38,567 nucleotides of DNA from Haplomitrium mnioides (taxonomy: Eukaryota; Marchantiophyta; Haplomitriopsida; Calobryales), in NCBI GenBank assembly GCA_049999725.1, contig JBNGIS010020369.1, forward strand, positions 1-38,567, written 5' to 3'. The position numbers and the translations under genes are program-made. The notes below the pieces were generated by a model, which had not been told where the DNA came from, searched no databases, and saw only the letters and a list, made by a program, of their open reading frames with translations. Shown here piece after piece: positions 21,272 through 30,476 of this stretch; the stretch's first letter is position 1; every line of letters begins with the position of its first letter.

Positions 21272-22102
21272 CTATCTCAAGATGTTCATATTGGGAATGT
21301 AGTTTTTTGATAAGGTTTCTTTGTATTTTGATGGAGTTTGCTACAAAACCATTTTGAGTAAGAATGAGGAGCGGAGGAGGCTGCGTTCAATGCTCAAGAC
21401 CGATGAGGAGCGTGGTGCCTACCTCATAAAATCAACCATATAGATATATCCAATGCTCGATGCTACTCAACGTTCTAAACTTTAACTCCAATAGATATTC
21501 TCTATGCTTTAAAATGTAAAGAGAAATTTTAAAGTGCTCTCCTTTTACCCTGTAGTATTATCTCTTTCACCTTTAGCAACCATTGGCTCCAATCTCTCTA
21601 AGCCTACGTTATTGATTTGAGCCTTGACTATTGAGATGCGTGACCCTTATCAAAGTGATGCAACAAGTCTCAATGAACCATCTCATGAGCTGTTTCTAGT
21701 GACCTCTCTGTTGATGATCATGAGGCTTGTAAGCAGCCAAGAAGGTATTATAGACCATTGTGATGCAAGACAAAGAGTAGTGACATCTTAGAAGGCTTCT
21801 TTCTTGCTCCATTTACTACTCTTGGATGAATATCAAGTGTCTCGATACAAGTTTCTTGCATTCCTACATTTGTTTTTGGATTGCAAGGGTAGCAAAGCTG
21901 TGACCAATAGGACCTAGAGATAATATAAGCATTACATAGGATCTAATTAACAACAATGAGAATCTAGTCACAGTAAGGATATGGATTTGTCTTTGTTGCA
22001 AAATGATTGATTGTGGCAATTCAAGGCTCATCACAAGGCTCACCAAGCCTACCAAGATTTCATTCTTATATTGTGCCCTATTCACTTAAGTGCATTGGCT
22101 CG
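21272..22102. other. Unassigned stretch
   Basis: No recognisable gene, RNA or mobile-element motif on either strand. The minus-strand frame at 21864-22085 is short and hydrophobic, without family signature. Confidence 0.4.
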
Positions 22103-22292
22103 TGTAGATCCTCCTAATATAGAGGTCTTGGTAAGCTTGTGCTCACATTAGGAGCTTGCTCTCATAATAAGAGGGCAAGACTTGTTTTTGCAAATGTAGA
22201 TCTTTCTAGTAGAGAGGTCTTGAAAGGCTTGTGCTTACACTAGGAGTTGGCTCGCATAGTGAGAAGGTAGGGCTTATTTGTTTATTTGCAGG
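22103..22292. repeat. Tandem duplication with 92-bp period
   Basis: TGTAGATCCTCCTAATATAG (22103) and TGTAGATCTTTCTAGTAGAG (22195) start two similar units. Each continues with AGGTCTTG, GGCTTGTGCT and (A/T)TAGGAG words. They lie just upstream of the L1-ORF1-like frame. Confidence 0.75.
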
Positions 22293-22543
22293 TGTAACGG
22301 ATCATTCCATGTACATCTCTTACCTAACTACTATGGGAAATATGGATAGTACCCGCTTTAAAACATATATTCAAGATACGACATGATCATCATATAGTTA
22401 TGATGATCAATAAGCCTTGAATAGAAGTGGCAATCGCCAAGTTGGGCCAAATCACACATACAACGATTGGAAAACCTAATCCAATTGCTTTGAGAACAAC
22501 TTAAGCAACAAAAGCTGATTCATATAAGGAGACATTCTAACAA

Positions 22544-23308
22544 ATGAGACGAATACAAGAGCTAAAGCTCCTACATATGTCAACAACCGTCGACTTCAGG
22601 GAGAGATTCCAGAAGGTCAAAAGAGATATATCTAAGACTATCTCACCATGGACTCGAAAACTAGACAATGCAGTATTACCACTAAAGGAAAATCAATCAG
22701 CCGAGTTCTATGGGTATAAACAACACATGAGATCAATGGAAAACATACACAAGGCTACACATGCATCCTTGATTAAAGCAAATGACTCCCAACAGGAATC
22801 CATAAAAAAACCACAGAAGACCAAAGTTTTCTTAGCTAACATTATAAAAGGAACTCTAGACCCCATCACAATTAGAGAAACAAACCAAGGAATTTTGATG
22901 GAAGAGCTAGAGCAACACTGATGCAACTTGAACCTCACTGTGTATAAGCTACCTCAGAAGCAAACTGAAAATATTCAAAAGCTCATTGAACAATGTATCA
23001 TTCAACCATGCGGGCTTCAAAAGCTAGACCTATCATGCTCGAGAATTGAGAAGCCATCAAACAAAGGACGACAAGTCATGATCAAGTTCTAGGTTAGCAA
23101 CGACCAAGTAGCTCTCTTAAGACTCAAGAAAGCTCTGAAAAGCCAACCTCTCATGGTCTGTGAAGACTTGTCTCCCAACTAAAGGAGGGATCTACCGACC
23201 AAAATCAGAAAATTGAAGGCTGCCAGACAAATGGAAAAGTGGTTGTGATATGAGGCAGGAAGATGCAGCTCCTTCCCACTCCTCCAACTTGACCTACTTA
23301 TGTCACAA
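22544..23308 (+). pseudogene. L1 ORF1p-like RNA-binding protein of a non-LTR retrotransposon (remnant)
   Basis: One frame runs from ATG 22544 to about 23308 with only four stops (22919, 23089, 23176 and 23248). The first 125 codons are charged and helical. The next part has the layout of the RNA-recognition domain of L1 ORF1p (Transposase_22 type): hydrophobic strands near NLNLTVYKLP, a helix, then RQVMIKF, then NDQVALLRLKKALK, then MVCEDLSPN, and finally KIRKLKAARQMEKW. This follows the order seen in animal L1 ORF1p: RPIIVKF, a helix, ISEDLSP, and a basic LKAAR stretch. ORF1p packages LINE RNA as a trimer. No ORF2 (endonuclease/reverse transcriptase) follows; the satellite starts 320 bp downstream. 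Most plant L1-like ORF1 proteins carry a zinc knuckle instead, so the type is noteworthy. Assignment is by eye. Confidence 0.5.
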
Positions 23309-23630
23309 ACTAATTGAGAGATTGTTGTTTTTCCTCACTTGATTGATTGACGTTGGTTCAATCACTTGCTTCTATTGCTCAAACTCAAATTTCACTTTCA
23401 AAGCTCAAGCATGGTATGACAACGTGGGCTTATAATGTTGTTGCATGGCTTTTGTTGATACATTTGATACTCCCAAAGAGATAAGGTTCTCCAGTTGGCA
23501 AGTAGAAAGGAGACGGTTCACTTAAACTTCTATCTATATACATAGATGTTGATTTTCAGACCCGTATAGTTTAGTCTACTTAAATCCACTTTGCTAATGT
23601 GTTGTTTATTGATATATTGAATTGTCACTA
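23309..23630. other. Unassigned stretch before the satellite
   Basis: No coding or repeat structure recognised. Sequence close to the satellite unit begins abruptly at 23631. Confidence 0.4.
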
Positions 23631-24531
23631 CGACTCATAGACCACTCATGTTACCTTCTTCGTGCAATGTATGTATGCATATGGCTTGATGTAGCTCATA
23701 GACCACTCATATTACCTTCTTCGTGCAATGTATGTATGTATATGGCTTGATGCAGCTCATAGACCACTCATATTACCTTCTTTGTGCAACGTATGTATGC
23801 ATATGGCTTGATGCAGCTTATAGACCACTCATGTTGCCTTCTTCATGCAATGTATGTATGCATGTGGCTTGATGCAACTCAAAGACCACTTATGTTGCCT
23901 TCTTCATGCAATGTATGCATGCATATGGCTTGATGTAGTTCATAGACCACTCATGCTACCTTCTTCGTGTAATGTATGCATGCATGTGGCTTGATGTAGT
24001 TCATATACCACTGATGTTACCTTTTTCGTGTAATAATTGCATGCATGTGGCTTGATGCAACTCATAGACCACTCATGTTACCTTCTATGTGCAATGTATG
24101 TATGCATATGGCTTGATGCAGCTCATAGACCACTCATGTTACCTTCTTCGTGCAATGTATGTATGCATGTGGCTTGATGCAACTCATAGACCACTCATGT
24201 TACCTTCTTCATGCAATGTATGTATACATGTAGCTTGATACAGCTCATAGACCACTCATGTTACCTTCTTTGTCCAATGTATGTATGCATGTGACTTGAT
24301 GCAACTCATAGACCACTCATGTTACCTTCTTCGTACAATGTATGTATGCATGTGGCTTGATGCAACTCATAGACCACTTATGTTACCTTCTTCATGCAAT
24401 GTATGTATGCATNNNNNNNNNNCTCATAGACCACTTATGTTACCTTCTTCATGCAATGTATGTATGCATGTGGCTTGATGTAGCTCATAGACCACTCATG
24501 TTACCTTCTTCTTGCAATGTATATATGCATG
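23631..24531 (+). repeat. 61-bp satellite array, 15 units
   Basis: Units carry GACTCATAGACCACTCATGT, TACCTTCTTCGTGCAATG and TATGTATGCATATGGCTTGA. Unit starts (ACCACTCAT) fall at 23641, 23702, 23763, 23824 and so on to 24491, exactly 61 bp apart except across the N gap, where the step is 57. Units differ by a few substitutions and almost no indels, so the array is moderately young or homogenised. It ends at the GCATG where LTR copy 2 begins, and resumes after that element at 28352. Frames at 24281-24557 are read-through of the repeat. Confidence 0.95.
24413..24422. other. Assembly gap (10 N) in the satellite
   Basis: Ten N bases sit inside a tandem array, and the repeat step across them is 57 rather than 61. 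The true gap length is therefore unknown and the array may be collapsed. Confidence 0.98.
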
Positions 24532-25494
24532 TGTCGCTCCCTTGTTTCCGGCCTTAACCTTCACAGTCGCCTCTTTGAACGCAGGGGAGAACAACTTACG
24601 GGCATTCAGGTTCTTTTCTGAGATGGCCCCTTACCAGTTATCGCTTTAAGGCTTTAAGGATTCTTTCTTTCCTTTCTAGCCTTTGATTCACCACTTACTC
24701 TCTTCGGACTTCACTACAATCACTCATTCCCAACTCATGTCAGCATTCTCCACACTCAATCTTTCTCGTGTAATTCTGTCCGTGTATTCCAAGGACCCAA
24801 AACTCAAGGTCCTACCATATTATGTGTAATTGGAACAATTACAGAAGTTTGGACTCCCCCTTTTAGAGTTGTCATAGATCGAATACAACAAATCTCAACT
24901 ATCCTAAGATGAATGAATACAACTATATCACAGGATTATAACCAGAGAGCATTTCCTCCTAGGATCATTTCGTTGTCATAGGGACTGCGTTCCCCCTTCC
25001 GAGCTGTCTTAGGGTCTGCTCAACTGTCCTGATATATTGGATACTACTCTACTGCATGAAATCAAATGCAAAATGAGAATCTAAGTACACTTCGATACAC
25101 CAACTATTTACACTATGTACTGTGAATAGGAACAAAGTCCTTGAAGACCTCTGGACAGATCCACCAACTAACTTCCCTTCTGAATCCTTTGCTGCCTTAC
25201 AGCATGCAGCCCAACACTCACCACTCACGCACCCTTATCCAAATAGTTTAGATACTTCCCTCACGAGAAGTTCTGACTTTACTTCCTCAGGCTAGGAAGA
25301 GGATTTATTTTAGTTTCACCTCTAGAAAAGCACAGTCCTCCCGACTGTAGGTAACCCACTCCACTCCCAACCTTGAGGAGTCTTACTCCGGAGTACGCGG
25401 GTACTAACGCAGCCCTCCCCCCCCGGCCCCCGCGTCTCAGCTCCACTTGAGATTAAATACAGATTACTCTAGGGTGATACTCCCGCACAAGGAA

Positions 25495-25990
25495 TGGCAG
25501 AGACAACTCCAAGCTCCTCACTCGGTAGCCTCTCCCGAAGTCATAATTGGCCGAATCCCTTCTAGACCTCCGTATCAGTAACCCGCCACCCAGGTCTGTC
25601 TGCAAGGATGAGGTCACCTGGATCTCCCTCCAGTCCTCCTCTGAATCCCTCGAATCCCCTGAGCTAGTAACTCTGCTTCACATGATCTTCTCAATGAATT
25701 CTAACTCCAGCCGCCCTTCGTTGCAATTTCCTTGTCCTCAGATCATGATGCTCCTACACAAAGAATGCAGAAACGACCCCACGTCCTCCCATGATGGCCT
25801 CTCCCGAAGTCTTAGCCGGCCTGAATTCAATCGAGACCCCATATCAGTAACCCGCCACCCAAGTCCGTCTACAAGAATGAGGTCACTTGGATCTCTCTCA
25901 TGTCCTCCTCTGAATCCCCCGGATCCCCTGAGCTAGTAACTCTGCTTCACGTGGTCTTTTCAGTGAATTCTCAATCTAGCCCCCCCTCGT
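25495..25990 (+). repeat. About 265-bp tandem duplication within LTR copy 2
   Basis: CAGTAACCCGCCACCCAGGT (25575) recurs as CAGTAACCCGCCACCCAAGT (25847). The surrounding sequence, from the CTCTCCCGAAGTC word to GAGCTAGTAACTCTGCTTCA, is repeated too. Copy 1 has a single version at about 13850-14100, so the duplication arose after the copies split or in the copy-2 lineage. Confidence 0.8.
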
Positions 25991-26074
25991 TGCAATTCCC
26001 TCTTCGCATGCAGTCGCCTCACGCCCTTAGATTGCCTGTGCATCAACCCTTCTCAGAATCGACGTCCTTCGATT

Positions 26075-26720
26075 TATTAATAGATTGTAGATGAAGATGT
26101 CAGTGCTTGTCTCAACATCGTCTTTTCTTTGAATTTATTTTCAGTAAATGTTTTATGTTTTTTAAGTTAATGGTCTCTTGAATATTGTAGGAAAACATTA
26201 AAATATTGTGATTTAAGTTTAGTACTTTTTTAAAACATTTTATCTCGGTTGCTTATCTTACTTAAATATAATATTTTAAATTTTACTTTTGTGTGAGATA
26301 TTGGGTATAAATTTCTTTCCAAAATACTATAAGTATGTAAATAAAAAAATTTGTAGGCTAAAGAAAAAGAAATTGATAAAAAATTTCACAAATGTCAAAA
26401 AACATAATTTTTTAAGCTCGAATTAGAAAAACATTTTTCTTGAGCGCGAAATGAAACAAGAACTCACTAGTGGTTCTTGGTTTAAAGTAGTGGTTGTTTA
26501 TTGGCTATTTGTCTAGTGTTTTGTATGTATGATAGTTACCAATACTTGCAAAAAATCCATAACAAGAAGATCAATGATATCATCAACTCTCCACCCATCA
26601 TGGGAGAATAACCCTCTTAGATAACAATATTTTGCCAACTTGTACAACTTCATCTTTACTTTTGAATAATCTTTTTAAGGTGGATCATGCATTTTTAGTA
26701 AAACAAAATTGCATGTAGCC
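26075..26720. mobile_element. AT-rich insert nested in LTR copy 2
   Basis: Copy 1 reads straight from CTGAATCGGCG to CCCGCAAACCCCGG across about 50 bp. Copy 2 is interrupted by about 0.64 kb of very AT-rich DNA at the same point. Its part at 26440-26500 matches 20123-20185, the 3' flank region of the methyltransferase pseudogene, so the insert belongs to a repeat family also present there. The exact ends, terminal inverted repeats and target duplication could not be fixed. Confidence 0.65.
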
Positions 26721-27043
26721 AAGTCCGCGAACCCTAGCGCCCTTCATTTGAATTTGTTAATCCAGTTAGGCTCATAACGGGAAATATCGATGCGTGGCTT
26801 TAATGGTCGTTAATCTCGTTACCACGGAAGATAGGTGCGCACCGCGTGTCCTATCAGTTGGTCAAGAAACGACAAGTACAATGATAACAGGGCGTTCGAA
26901 GAATCTTGCGGATAGAGATTCTGCTGAGTCGTGCAGAGCCAGGTCCAAAGAGTTCATCAGAAAAGAGTTCCAAAGCACCCCGCGGAACCCTATCCACGGA
27001 ATCTCAGCGAACTCCCGAGCAGATTCCCAGTTATCCTCCGTGT

Positions 27044-27445
27044 GCCACATCATCCGCTGCACCGCCGTCCGACGCTGCCCCACAAGGGGGTAGGTTGACT
27101 GTCGCATTGACCCTTTCTTCCGCAGTTGACCCGCTCGCGACTCGAGGTCCGATGAGCTTTCCCCTACCGCCACGTGTCCTCTGGCTTGTCCGAGGTTCCC
27201 TGAGTCGCCATGTCACCCAAAAGGCGCCATCCGACGCCGCCCCGCAAAGGGGTTGGCTGACCATCGGCTAACTCCTTTCCGTAGTTGACCTTCGGAATCC
27301 TCTCCTCACTTCTTAGAGCGCCACGTCATCCGAAGGGCGCCGCCCGACGCCGCCCCGCAAAGGGGTAGGCTGAACGTCGGCTGACTCCTTTCCACAGTTG
27401 ACCTTCGGAATCCTCTCCTTGCTTCTCAGAGCGCCACGTCATCTG
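27044..27445 (+). repeat. GCCACGTCATCCG-headed internal repeats in LTR copy 2
   Basis: Units headed by GCCAC(A/G)TCATCCG or GCCATGTCACCC start at 27044, 27205, 27320 and 27433. The first three carry the GACGCCGCCCCGCAAAGGGG and GTAGGCTGA blocks. The series is the counterpart of 14568-15000 in copy 1, with different spacing, so the unit number and length are in flux between copies. Confidence 0.75.
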
Positions 27446-28351
27446 AAGGACCGCTGCGGACTCCCTTCGCTCTTTGTCGGTCCCGTCGACGATTTATCTC
27501 CCTTTTGGCTCTTCTTTGCTCTTCCTCCTAACAGATCCCCGCTAAGTCGCCCTTTTGGCTTCCTTGGTTCTTCCTTGGTCGGAACGTTGATGAATCACCC
27601 TTCTGGCATCTTCCGTCTTCCTTCGGACAGACCTACGCTATGTCACCATTTAGGCGCTTCCTCGAAGATCCCCTTTTGGACTCTTCGCGCCCCTCTTAAG
27701 TGGGGTTTCCACATTGTAAGATGGATCGGAACCACCTTAAGTGGAATCTCCACTTAGGAAGGTGGCTTCCCGTAGACCCGCGGCCTTCTATGAGCTGCCA
27801 CGTTTCCGTGGATTTGAAGAATGAGTTGGATCGGCCCTTGCAGATGCGCTTCTGCTTGCGGGATCGAGGCGTCCCTCTTCCATGGCCTTGCACACCCTTG
27901 TGACGATCTTAGTTCCTCATTTCTTCCCCAATCCTTGATTCCCGATTGTTGGCCGCTGCATGACATGTCCGCGATCTGCCTCCCCTGATTGCCTTCGGAT
28001 GTCAGCTTGTGGATTCGTTCTTTCTTCTTAGATCACTTCGCATGGATTGGTCATTCCCTTCCCTCCTGCTCGACTATAATCCCCACATTCTCCCTGAGGC
28101 TCACGGCTTCCCGTTGTCCTGCTTCGGATTTTGAAATGGGACCCCTCCTCTGGCTGGCGATCACTTCCCTCTTCTCATCCTCCTGCCATGATCCTGTTTC
28201 CCTTCTAGGAATCATGCGTTCTGCTCTTAACTATCTGTTTGAGAGTAATCTGTCGTTCTTGAGAGACCTTCACGCTTGCTAAGGGTCATTGGTTCAGAAT
28301 TGCTTCCAATTTACTGAATTCTGCCTCAGTACTTCAAATCACTGGCTGACA

Positions 28352-28418
28352 GCATGTGGCTTGATGCATCTCATAGACCATTTATGTTACCTTGTTCATG
28401 CAATGTATGTATGCATGT
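28352..28418 (+). repeat. Satellite remnant right of LTR copy 2
   Basis: GCATGTGGCTTGATGCATCT continues with CATAGACCATTTATGTTACC and ATGCAATGTATGTATGCATG: one 61-bp satellite unit in the same phase and orientation as 23631-24531. It proves that LTR copy 2 landed inside the array. Confidence 0.92.
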
Positions 28419-28542
28419 CCAGTTTTCAAGTCTACACAAGAGACTCACCCAATCACAATATCATTGTGGAGTGCTGATAGTGATCTGAAAGCGAGCATTC
28501 TGACTCAGACCTCTTTGCTCCCCCTTTCATGCTCATGGTTAT

Positions 28543-28776
28543 TTGTCACTCTATGTCTACCATGTTGACCGAAGGAAATCACCCTCAGCTTCCTCCTTCA
28601 CTGATTATGAGGAAAATGAGAGTTTGCGCAATGCCCCTTTAAAGGTCAAAATTCTGAGTATAAATTACTTGGTTCCTTTATCAGAGAGGGAGACTAGGAT
28701 CTTGGAATGTGGGTTTGGAAAGATAACTCCTCCCTCAGTAGCTACTCCACCAAGAAAGGTTGTCGGTTCATCGTAG
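28543..28776 (+). other. Unidentified 77-codon open frame within the LINE segment
   Basis: The frame begins MSLYVYHVDRRKSPSASS and is charged and polar with no domain I recognise. It lies upstream of the reverse-transcriptase tail in a different frame. It may be a broken part of LINE ORF2 or of a host gene carried along, or it may be accidental. Confidence 0.2.
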
Positions 28777-28920
28777 ACCGGCCATCTACAGTAGTTCTGG
28801 TTCTGAACCAGTGGAAAGCACACAATTTGATCGACTCTGCACACTCCTCCAAATAGATTGATATATAGGAGGCGAGCATATCAACAAAAGAGGTCTCATT
28901 AATGTGGTTTATTGTCCAAA

Positions 28921-29472
28921 GAAATGTGCAAGTTGGGAGCTTCAAGAAAAAAAATAAAAATAGAGAAGCTTGGCTTTGAGATTGATGCACAATGTGTCTA
29001 CCACAAGGAGGATTTATTGGAAGACTTCATTCACTATTTTTGGCTCTGTTCTAGGATCAACACTATCTGGAAGTAAGCAAGAAATATCATTAAAAGATTA
29101 GTGTTCTCTATTTGGGGGAATACCAAAAGGTAGAAGCCAACATGCCAGCAATACATCCTAGAATACATAATTCCAAAGGCTCTAGTCGTAGTGCAAGAGA
29201 TCTGGTCTTTACTAAGAGGAACAATACTTTACTTCATATGGTTGTCTAGGAATGTAATAGTGTTTGAGAAGTCGCACATGGATATGTACTGCTTGAAAAA
29301 GAAAATCTAGATAAGATTGATTGAGTACGGAAAGAAAGCTTGGCGTGATGCTTGTAAAGACTAAACAAATGCTCAAAATGAAGAGAAAAGAGAACAAATT
29401 CTTGAAGTCTTTGACATAACATTGGGTGCAAGGCATTTGCTCTGTATACGTGATGAGGACTCATTTTACTAG
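28921..29472 (+). pseudogene. C-terminal zf-RVT region of a plant LINE ORF2 (remnant)
   Basis: Frame 28981 onward reads CVYHKEDLLEDFIHYFWLC, then INTIWK-stop-ARNIIKRL. Further on come VQEIWSLLRGTILYFIWLSR, NVIVFEKSH and LIEYGKKAWRDACK. This is the cysteine/histidine zinc-binding zf-RVT region followed by the RGxILWxIWLxRNxxxF stretch and YGRxAW end typical of plant LINE reverse transcriptases. Five or more stops interrupt it. The catalytic reverse-transcriptase domain is not present upstream, as expected for 5' truncation. Confidence 0.7.
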
Positions 29473-29705
29473 AAATTTGATGTTAGTAGTAATCTGGATT
29501 GAGGTCATTGGGTTACATTTGTTTACTAGGCTAAATCTTGAAAGGGAATTAGGTTACTAGGCTAGATCCCGAAAGGAATTGATTGGTTGTTGGTTCTTGT
29601 AGCGGCTTGATTGTGGCCACGCATTTGTAGCTTTGGTGCTTGAAAGTAAATAAAGTTGTTTGTTTTTTGTCTTACAATTTTTTTTTTTTTAAATGTATGT
29701 ATGCA

Positions 29706-29800
29706 TTTGGCTTCATGTTGGTGGGGGACTTTAATGAACTTTCTCTTCTATTATATTCTCTCCAATCAAGAAAAGAAACCAAAGCATTTCTCGGTGCTTG
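29706..29800 (+). pseudogene. Possible LINE endonuclease fragment (GDFNE motif)
   Basis: Directly after the satellite-like TTGGCTTC the plus strand reads MLVGDFNELSLLLYSLQSRK. GDFN is a hallmark of the AP-type endonuclease of LINEs. The fragment is under 40 codons, so it may be chance, though the residues around it fit the family. Confidence 0.3.
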
Positions 29801-30003
29801 TCTCACCAACAAGTGGTAGTATACTAAACTAACTATTAGTGACTAATCTAATTATTATTAACAAAACTTTGTGTTAGTCTATAATTGACAATTGCATTAA
29901 TGCAAATAAATCCAAGTGGAAATTGGAAGAGTTCCAAGATCCAAAAAAATAGTAGGCAGGTAGGCAGACAACATCGTGCAGTCCTCTATTTTATCGACCC
30001 CAA
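29801..30003. other. Short unassigned spacer
   Basis: No recognisable feature. It lies between the repeat-derived sequence and the simple repeats downstream of the NSP2-type gene. Confidence 0.4.
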
Positions 30004-30075
30004 ACCAACCCAACTCAACCCAACTCAACCCAACCCAACTCGGACTCCACCCAACCCGACCCAACCCGACCACAC
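30004..30075. repeat. CAACCCAACT-type short tandem repeat
   Basis: The tract alternates CAACCCAACT, CAACCCAACC and CGACCCAACC words for about 70 bp. It gives an accidental Thr/Pro/Asn-rich reading on the plus strand. The unit is not the plant telomere repeat. Confidence 0.85.
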
Positions 30076-30153
30076 AACCAAACGAGTGCAGAATGTTGCT
30101 GTACGATCGATTGTGTGTGCAGTTGTAGTTGGGGCTCTGCTTTGCTTTCTCTG

Positions 30154-30227
30154 CTCTCTCTCTCTCTCTCTCTCCGGATCTCTGGAGGGTCTCTCTCTCT
30201 CTCTCTCTCTCCGGATCTCTGGAGGGA
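30154..30227. repeat. Duplicated (CT)n module
   Basis: A CT run followed by CCGGATCTCTGGAGGG occurs at 30154-30190 and again at 30190-30227. On the minus strand this is (GA)n, in the likely 3' untranslated or downstream region of the NSP2-type gene. Confidence 0.9.
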
Positions 30228-30476
30228 GGGCTTCTGAAACTCGAAGGTATGTAAAGGTATGTACTTGTTGTTGTTGTATATTGTCCCCCTCCACAAGCTT
30301 CCTAGGAAACTTCAAGAGGGAAATGTTGGAGAGACACCCAACAAACAAACAAAGGCTTCACCTGCGTGCTGCTGCTGCTACTCTCCACTGCATGCAATCT
30401 AAGAACACATGTTCAGATCAATATGTACGTTCAGATCAATATGTACAATCAAATTGAGGTATGGGGCGCAGAAATG

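Larger units (their letters stand above)
24532..28351 (+). mobile_element. Giant solo LTR, copy 2 (3,820 bp), inserted in the satellite
   Basis: The element begins TGTCGCTCCCTTGTTTCCGG, ends CACTGGCTGACA, and is flanked by GCATG at 24527-24531 and 28352-28356. The satellite continues in register on the right. It is collinear with copy 1, and by eye differs at roughly one base in ten. Differences include a tandem duplication (25495-25990), a 0.64-kb insert (26075-26720), and absence of the 545-bp G-box block. Like copy 1 it lacks any internal retroviral sequence. Open frames inside it are motif-free. Confidence 0.88.
28419..29690 (+). mobile_element. 5'-truncated LINE copy inserted in the satellite
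   Basis: The segment lies between AATGTATGTATGCAT on the left (28403-28417) and the same 15 bases on the right (about 29691-29705), with TTGGCTT, also satellite sequence, after it. LINEs make target duplications of this length. The coding remnant at 28921-29472 supports a LINE. The 3' end shows AAATAAAG at about 29650 and then a T13 run rather than poly-A, which is unusual for a plus-strand LINE. Because the target is itself tandemly repeated, the 15-bp match could also be just two satellite units. Confidence 0.5.

Noticed and set aside
23631-24531. CRISPR-like array
   Set aside because: There are no unique spacers; the entire 61-bp unit repeats. This is a eukaryotic tandem satellite.
12862-28351. 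LTR copies 1 and 2 as the two LTRs of one 15.5-kb element
   Set aside because: Each copy has its own different 5-bp duplication (AAGCA and GCATG), and the outer flanks do not match each other. The DNA between them holds a host-like gene remnant and satellite, not a retroviral interior with primer-binding site and polyprotein.
29885-30457. 190-codon plus-strand frame rich in Pro, Thr, Ser and Leu
   Set aside because: It reads through the CAACCCAACT and (CT)n simple repeats. The composition is that of the repeats, and the region lies at the 3' side of the NSP2-type gene on the other strand.
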